In this document: positions 1 through 5,643 of the stretch, one piece after another | Position numbering within the stretch: position 1 is the first letter of the stretch | Layout: each line of letters opens with the position of its first letter | Assembly: GCA_023461135.1 (NCBI GenBank) | Contig: JAEWNX010000434.1 | Span: 1 to 5,643 of the forward strand | DNA length: 5,643 nt | Source: Pseudomonadota bacterium | GTDB lineage: Bacteria; Pseudomonadota; Alphaproteobacteria; Caulobacterales; Aquidulcibacteraceae | Reading direction: 5' to 3' | Notes under the pieces: model-generated | The model's database searches: none | What the model was told of the DNA's origin: nothing | The model's input: only the letters and a program-made list of their open reading frames with translations | Translations under genes and position numbers: made by a program

Positions 1-480
1 GTTAGCGCGTATCCGGGGCGCTGCGTTCGGTACCGCTTGCAGATACTGGATGTAGGCGCGCAGGCGCTGGTCCAGCGGCGCATAAGGGCGCGTCACATAC
101 ATGGAGGGGCTGAGGGAGCCCATGTAATAGGCTGGATTGGTGTGCGGCTGGTCGGCGGTTTCGAGCCAGAAAAGCTGGCCGCGCGCGACCGCGACGAGAT
201 AATCGCGCTGGAATTCCTGCTCATCGTTCAAGCCGCGCATGGCTTCGGCCTGGGTGATCGAGTCGGTGAGGAATGTCCTGGCCGCGGCGAGGCCTTCCTC
301 GCTCCAGTCCGGCAAGCGGCCATCGTATTCGTGGCGACCCTGGCCCGCGGCGAACGTGGGATCGATCTCGAACGCGCGTTCGATGAAGCGGTTCTGGAAG
401 TCAGTCCAGTTAGCGGTGTTCTGGTTGCAGCCGGCGAGCACGAGCAGCGCGGCGGCGGCGAGCGCGATGAGTCTTGGCAT
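1..480 (-). CDS. DUF885-family lipoprotein, N-terminal part (cut by left window edge)
   Basis: This reading frame begins at the ATG on the complement of 478-480 and stays open for 160 codons to the left edge, so the C-terminal part is missing. The first 18 residues are a lipoprotein signal: basic start (MPR), hydrophobic run (LIALAAAALLVLAGC) and lipobox L15-A16-G17-C18. The residue after the cysteine is Asn, which under enterobacterial Lol rules would favour the outer membrane. The rest resembles the start of DUF885 (COG4805) proteins: a region with RFIERAFEIDPTFAAGQG and HEYDGRLPDWS (about 31-60), helical segments, then NPAYYMGSLSPSMYVTRPYA (115-134) and DQRLRAYIQYL. Family members usually have a zinc-peptidase-like HExxPGHH motif near the C-terminus; that part lies outside the window, so activity cannot be judged. 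The start at 480 is preferred over an in-frame ATG at 486 because AAGGGA lies 6 nt before it. The substrate is unknown. Confidence 0.85.
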   Translation of the reverse strand, partial: MPRLIALAAAALLVLAGCNQNTANWTDFQNRFIERAFEIDPTFAAGQGRHEYDGRLPDWSEEGLAAARTFLTDSITQAEAMRGLNDEQEFQRDYLVAVARGQLFWLETADQPHTNPAYYMGSLSPSMYVTRPYAPLDQRLRAYIQYLQAVPNAAPRIRAN

Positions 481-486
481 GAGCAT

Positions 487-492
487 TCCCTT
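487..492 (-). promoter_or_regulatory. Shine-Dalgarno of the DUF885 lipoprotein gene
   Basis: On the minus strand AAGGGA is followed by the 6 nt ATGCTC and then the ATG at 480. It directly abuts the other in-frame ATG (484-486), leaving that codon no spacer. This decides for the downstream start. Confidence 0.6.
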
Positions 493-623
493 CGGCGCGG
501 GACATTGCCGAAGCGGGGGCCGCGCCGCTAGCCCGAAATCGACGAACGAGATTGCTGCGCACGCTCAGTGACCTCGGCGGCCGAGACGTTTCCGCAGCTT
601 CCTGCTAGGCTTGACCTACGGTC

Positions 624-630
624 GGGGAGG
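624..630 (+). promoter_or_regulatory. Strong Shine-Dalgarno that fixes a TTG start
   Basis: GGGGAGG lies 5 nt before the TTG at 636-638. It matches the anti-Shine-Dalgarno core (GGAGG) fully and has good spacing. No in-frame ATG occurs before codon 27, which would cut into the N-terminal domain, so this site supports TTG as the true initiation codon. Confidence 0.75.
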
Positions 631-635
631 TTCGC

Positions 636-2255
636 TTGTACACAGCAACGCTGTCGGACTCCTATTTTCCAGCCCAGGGCGGGCCCGAACCTGCGCCGCT
701 GACGTTCGGCGACATGCTGCGCGCGTCGGCTGCCGCGGCGCCGAACCGGCCGGCGATCAAGGAACTTGGCTACGACGGCGCGATCCTGCGCACCTGGACG
801 TATGCCGAACTGCTGCGCGATGCCCAGCGGCTCGCTCGCGCGCTCGCCAGCCGGCACGCAGAAGGCGCGCGCGTCGCTGTATATGCGAACAACACGCCGG
901 AATGGGTTTTACTGGAACTGGCGTGCGCGCTGGCCGGCGTCGTGCTCGTGACGGTGAACCCCTCCTACCAGCGGCGTGAACTCAAATACGTGCTGGAGCA
1001 ATCGCGCGCGGAGGCGATCTATTATGTCGCCAGCTTCCGCGGCACGCCGATGCAAGAGATCGCCGACGCCGTGTGCAACGAACTGCCCGCGATCCGCCAT
1101 CGCATTCTGCTGGCAGATCACGCGGCGATGTTCGACGGCGAAGAGCGCGGCCCGCGACGCGAGCCAAAGCCATCCGATCCCGTGCAGATACAATACACAT
1201 CCGGGACCACGGGATTTCCGAAAGGCGCCTTGCTGCACCACAACGGGCTGATCCGGAACGGCATCGACATCATGACGCGCGCAGGCGCGACGCCGGGCGC
1301 CACGCTCGTGCACAACATGCCGCTGTTCCATTGCTCAGGTTGCGCGATCCTGGTGGCGGGCGGGCTCGCCATTGGCGTCACCATGTATCTGGCGCCAATG
1401 TTTGATCCGGCCATGATCGTCAGGGTCATCGAACGCGAGCGCACCGATCTCGTGTTCGGCGTGCCCACTATGCTGGTGGCCCTGATCGATGAAGTGCAGC
1501 GATCCGGCCGCGACGTTTCTTCAACCAAGCGTATCATGTCGGGCGGCGCGATGGTGGCGCCCGAACTGTGCCGTCAGGCGCGCGCGGTGTTCGGCGCGCC
1601 GATCCAGATCGTCTATGGGCAGACGGAGTCTTCGCCCGTCATCACCCAATGCTGGCACGAGGACTCGCTCGAAGATCTGACCGAAACCATCGGTCAGCCG
1701 GTTCCCCACGTCGAGGTCTCCATCCGCGATCCGCAGACAAACGCGGTGACGCCGATCGGCGAACAGGGTGAGATTTGCTGCCGCGGTTACCTCGTGATGA
1801 CGGGCTACAATGACAATCCCGAAGCGACCGCGAAAGCGATCGACGCCGAGGGCTGGCTGCACACGGGTGATCTCGGGCGCATGGACGCACGCGGCTATGT
1901 GAGGATCACCGGACGCGTCAAGGACATGATCATCCGCGGCGGCGAGAACTTGTTTCCGGCCGAGATCGAGAACGCGATGCTGGAGCATGATGCGATCGCG
2001 GAGGTCGCTGTCCTCGGCATCGCCGACGAGACGTGGGGCGAACAGGTGGCGTGCTTCATGCGCTCTTGCTCGGGCGCCGAGCGGCCGGACGGCGCGGCGC
2101 TCAAGGCGTTCATTCGCGACCGCCTCTCGCCGCAGAAAACACCGGCGTTCTGGATCTGGGTGGACGACTGGCCGCTGACCGGCTCGGGGAAGATCCAGAA
2201 GTTCAAGCTGCGCGAAGCGTTCGAGCGCGGCGAGTTCGAGGGACGGCTGGTTTAG
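636..2255 (+). CDS. AMP-forming acyl-CoA synthetase (fatty-acyl-CoA ligase, ACSF2/FadD-like)
   Basis: This 539-residue protein of the ANL (AMP-binding) superfamily activates a carboxylic acid to its acyl-adenylate and then to the CoA thioester, probably in the cytoplasm. The order of motifs is complete: phosphate-binding YTSGTTGFPKG (187-197), MPLFHCSG (228-235), YGQTESSP (327-334), GWLHTGDLG (406-414) with the ribose-binding Asp, hinge and A8 region TGRVKDMIIRGGENLFPAE (425-443), and the catalytic lysine in LTGSGKIQK (K519). The YGQTESSP and NPSYQRRELKYVLEQS segments resemble medium/long-chain ligases of the ACSF2 type more than acetyl-CoA synthetase or luciferase, but chain length cannot be read from the sequence. 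Length is normal for the family and no frame break is seen. Translation starts at TTG behind GGGGAGG. The gene is divergent from the DUF885 lipoprotein gene and ends 6 bp from the end of pccA. The exact substrate is unknown; a role in fatty or branched acid degradation is inferred. Confidence 0.93.
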   Translation: MYTATLSDSYFPAQGGPEPAPLTFGDMLRASAAAAPNRPAIKELGYDGAILRTWTYAELLRDAQRLARALASRHAEGARVAVYANNTPEWVLLELACALAGVVLVTVNPSYQRRELKYVLEQSRAEAIYYVASFRGTPMQEIADAVCNELPAIRHRILLADHAAMFDGEERGPRREPKPSDPVQIQYTSGTTGFPKGALLHHNGLIRNGIDIMTRAGATPGATLVHNMPLFHCSGCAILVAGGLAIGVTMYLAPMFDPAMIVRVIERERTDLVFGVPTMLVALIDEVQRSGRDVSSTKRIMSGGAMVAPELCRQARAVFGAPIQIVYGQTESSPVITQCWHEDSLEDLTETIGQPVPHVEVSIRDPQTNAVTPIGEQGEICCRGYLVMTGYNDNPEATAKAIDAEGWLHTGDLGRMDARGYVRITGRVKDMIIRGGENLFPAEIENAMLEHDAIAEVAVLGIADETWGEQVACFMRSCSGAERPDGAALKAFIRDRLSPQKTPAFWIWVDDWPLTGSGKIQKFKLREAFERGEFEGRLV

Positions 2256-2261
2256 CGCGTC

Positions 2262-4259
<1,998 letters not shown>

Positions 4260-4341
4260 GGGCGGCGCTCTTAGCGGCGTTTCATCGATCCGTCATCCCA
4301 GGCGCCTCGCCGCCGTGCTCGAGGCAGGCTAGGTTGGCGAA

Positions 4342-5334
4342 ATGAATCGCCGTGAGGTTCTGTTGGGGGGCGCCGCGCTCGCCGCGTGCGCGCAAGACGC
4401 GAACGGCCAGGCGCAGGCGCCAGGCTTCCCGATCCGCCGCGGCGTCAATCTGGGCGCATTGGAAGCGCCCAACGAAGGCGAATGGGGCTACCGCATCCAG
4501 CCCGACCATCTGAGCGCCCTCGCCGATGCAGGCTTCGACGGCGTGCGATTGCCGGTGCGTTGGGATGAGCACGCGGAAGGCCGGCCCGGCTATCGCATCG
4601 ATCCGGCGCTGTTCGCACGCGTCGACGAGGTCATCGACCAAGCGCTGACCCGCGGGCTCAAGGTGCAGTTGGACATCCACCATTTCTGGCGGCTGATGGA
4701 CGAGCCGCCGCGCTACACGCCGCGCGTCGCCGACCTGTGGCGCCAGATCGGCGCGCATTATCGAGAGGCGCCGCCCGGTCTCATTTTCGAAGTGATCAAC
4801 GAACTCAATGGCGGGTACTGGAATGCGGGGCGGACAACGGCGCTTTATCAGGCCGCCATCGCGGCGATCCGCGAAAGCAATCCGGACAGGCTGATCGTGA
4901 TCGGTCCGCCCGATTGGAACTCCATCAACGGCCTTAATGGCTGGACGCCGCCCCAGGACCGCCGCCTTGCGCTCACCGTGCATTATTACGAGCCGCACGA
5001 TTTCACGCACCAGAACGGCGAATGGCTGGAGGATCCGCCAACCTTCGACCGCGCCTGGGGCAAATCCGATGACGTTGCTGACGTACGCGCCCACATCGCG
5101 CGCGCAGCGGACTGGGCGCATGAACACAATCTGCCACTGCAACTGGGCGAGTTCGGCGTGAACCGTCGCGTTCCTGTCGATCAGCGCGCGCTATGGCTAC
5201 GCACAGTGCGCGAGACATGCGAGTCGCATGCGATCGGCTGGTGTGTGTGGGATTTCGCGACGACCTTCGAGATTTTCGATCAGGAGCGCGGGCAGTTCAT
5301 CCCGGAGATACGCCGGGCGCTGGTCAGTCAGTAG
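4342..5334 (+). CDS. Glycoside hydrolase family 5 (cellulase-like), predicted Tat-exported lipoprotein
   Basis: This 330-residue protein is a compact single-domain GH5 (beta/alpha)8 barrel that should cleave beta-1,4-type glucan or mannan by a retaining mechanism. The N-terminus MNRREVLLGGAALAAC has a twin-arginine pair (R3-R4), a short hydrophobic stretch and a lipobox L13-A14-A15-C16, so Tat export and lipid anchoring are likely. Family landmarks are present in order: GVNLG (34-38), GFDGVRLPVRW with Arg69, DIHH (111-114), acid/base Glu154 in EVINELNGG, HYYEPHDFTHQ (His214, Tyr216), nucleophile Glu270 in QLGEFGV, and Trp303 in CVWDF. The residue after the Asn-Glu pair is Leu, where many cellulases have Pro. 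No carbohydrate-binding module is fused. The ATG at 4342 has only a weak upstream AGG. The gene is divergent from pccA with about 80 bp between. Subfamily and substrate cannot be assigned from sight. Confidence 0.9.
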   Translation: MNRREVLLGGAALAACAQDANGQAQAPGFPIRRGVNLGALEAPNEGEWGYRIQPDHLSALADAGFDGVRLPVRWDEHAEGRPGYRIDPALFARVDEVIDQALTRGLKVQLDIHHFWRLMDEPPRYTPRVADLWRQIGAHYREAPPGLIFEVINELNGGYWNAGRTTALYQAAIAAIRESNPDRLIVIGPPDWNSINGLNGWTPPQDRRLALTVHYYEPHDFTHQNGEWLEDPPTFDRAWGKSDDVADVRAHIARAADWAHEHNLPLQLGEFGVNRRVPVDQRALWLRTVRETCESHAIGWCVWDFATTFEIFDQERGQFIPEIRRALVSQ

Positions 5335-5570
5335 TCGAACATTTTCTCGTCGCGCTCGGCGCGGCGCTTGGCTTGCGCGACAATGTGCGTCGCGAGTTCG
5401 GCGTCGTCCATCGCGCCGGTGGCGCCGGAGGGATCGAGATTGTGCTCCACGATCAGCCCGCGCAGCGCGGACGCGTCCAACGCGGCGAGCGCGACGGTGA
5501 GCGCGTCTTCGCCTTCGCGCTTGTAGAGGCCTGCGGGATTTAGCGACGGCGCATCCTGTACCGCCGGCAT
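5328..5570 (-). CDS. Small charged helical protein of unknown function (start uncertain)
   Basis: I do not recognise this family. The 80-residue frame ends 7 bp inside the end of the GH5 gene. Its likely folded part runs from about residue 18 to 75: a helix-like stretch EDALTVALAALDASALRGLI, a turn with HNLDPSG, then DDAELATHIVAQAKRRAE and a tail ending KMFDY. The pattern of helix, LDPSG-type turn and second helix recalls SAP/Rho-N helix-extension-helix folds, which is only a suggestion. The ATG at 5568-5570 lies at the edge of a REP-like palindrome and has no Shine-Dalgarno sequence. The same frame is open without a stop to the right edge, so the true start may lie outside the window; internal TTG (codon 31) or GTG (codon 41) starts are less likely. 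Codon use in the body is G/C-ending like the neighbours, which supports real coding. Confidence 0.6.
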   Translation of the reverse strand: MPAVQDAPSLNPAGLYKREGEDALTVALAALDASALRGLIVEHNLDPSGATGAMDDAELATHIVAQAKRRAERDEKMFDY

Positions 5571-5580
5571 CTTGCCGGCA
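5558..5580 (+). repeat. REP-like palindrome, left copy of an inverted pair
   Basis: A GTAC head (5558-5561) is followed by a hairpin with arms GCCGGC (5563-5568) and GCCGGC (5574-5579) around the 5-nt loop ATCTT. The head-plus-hairpin layout is that of bacterial REP elements, for example the GTAG-headed repeats of Stenotrophomonas. The copy overlaps the first codons of the small minus-strand gene. A second copy lies in the opposite orientation 33 nt to the right. Confidence 0.7.
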
Positions 5581-5613
5581 GATTGGTCCGCTGGGGCGAC
5601 GGGGCGCTTTTTT

Positions 5614-5636
5614 TGCCGGCTGGAAGCCGGCGGTAC
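5614..5636 (-). repeat. REP-like palindrome, right copy of an inverted pair
   Basis: Read on the minus strand, this is a GTAC head (5633-5636), arm GCCGGC (5626-5631), loop TTCCA (5621-5625) and arm GCCGGC (5615-5620). It matches the left copy at 20 of 23 positions, with all differences in the loop. The two copies face each other with their heads outward, the arrangement called a REPIN or BIME. A run of seven T lies between the copies at 5608-5614. No transposase is in the window. Confidence 0.7.
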
Positions 5637-5643
5637 GGAAACC

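Noticed and set aside
37..531. Plus-strand open frame of 164 codons at the left end
   Set aside because: It is the antisense shadow of the DUF885 lipoprotein, whose minus frame has a signal peptide, lipobox and family motifs.
611..616. TTGACC as a -35 promoter element for the synthetase gene
   Set aside because: A matching -10 at normal spacing would fall on the start codon itself, within or beyond the ribosome binding site, so it cannot serve the annotated start.
4304..4325. GCCTCG / CGAGGC 6-bp hairpin with a 10-nt loop upstream of the GH5 gene
   Set aside because: The stem is short, the loop large, there is no T-run, and such pairings are common by chance in DNA this rich in G+C.
4282..5142. 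Minus-strand open frame of 286 codons antisense to the GH5 gene
   Set aside because: The plus-strand GH5 frame has all catalytic residues and an export signal, while this frame shows no domain.
5606..5636. Possible intrinsic terminator formed by the right palindrome and the T-run
   Set aside because: On the plus strand the T-run precedes the hairpin, and on the minus strand the hairpin is followed by A residues, so neither direction gives hairpin-then-U. The left hairpin is about 28 nt from the T-run.

Overview
The window is G+C-rich (about two thirds by eye), densely coded bacterial DNA. The biotin-carboxylase gene closely resembles alphaproteobacterial propionyl-CoA carboxylase alpha subunits. 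Together with the base composition and the small lipoprotein genes, this suggests an alphaproteobacterium, perhaps of the Caulobacterales/Hyphomonadaceae type. That placement is an inference from protein resemblance, not from a marker gene. There is no rRNA, tRNA, CRISPR array, transposase, phage gene or other sign of a mobile island.

Layout from left to right: (1) the N-terminal 160 codons of a DUF885-family lipoprotein on the minus strand, cut by the left edge; (2) a divergent intergenic region of about 155 bp; (3) a complete AMP-forming acyl-CoA synthetase on the plus strand, starting at TTG behind a strong Shine-Dalgarno sequence; (4) a complete propionyl-CoA carboxylase alpha subunit (pccA) on the minus strand, converging on the synthetase with a 6-bp gap; (5) a divergent intergenic region of about 80 bp; (6) a complete glycoside hydrolase family 5 (cellulase-like) predicted Tat-exported lipoprotein on the plus strand; (7) a small unrecognised protein on the minus strand, whose end overlaps the end of the GH5 gene by 7 bp; (8) at the right edge, a pair of inverted REP-like palindromes that overlap the apparent start of the small gene.

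Every gene faces the opposite way from its neighbour, so no operon is visible. The acyl-CoA synthetase and PccA could both serve acyl-CoA metabolism: activation of an acid to its CoA thioester, and carboxylation of propionyl-CoA from odd-chain or branched substrates. Their convergent order argues against co-transcription. The GH5 enzyme and the DUF885 protein both look exported and lipid-anchored, but nothing links them functionally. I see ordinary chromosomal metabolism rather than a new multi-gene system. The most interesting part is the right end, where a REPIN-like inverted pair sits in and upstream of a small reading frame that stays open to the window edge.
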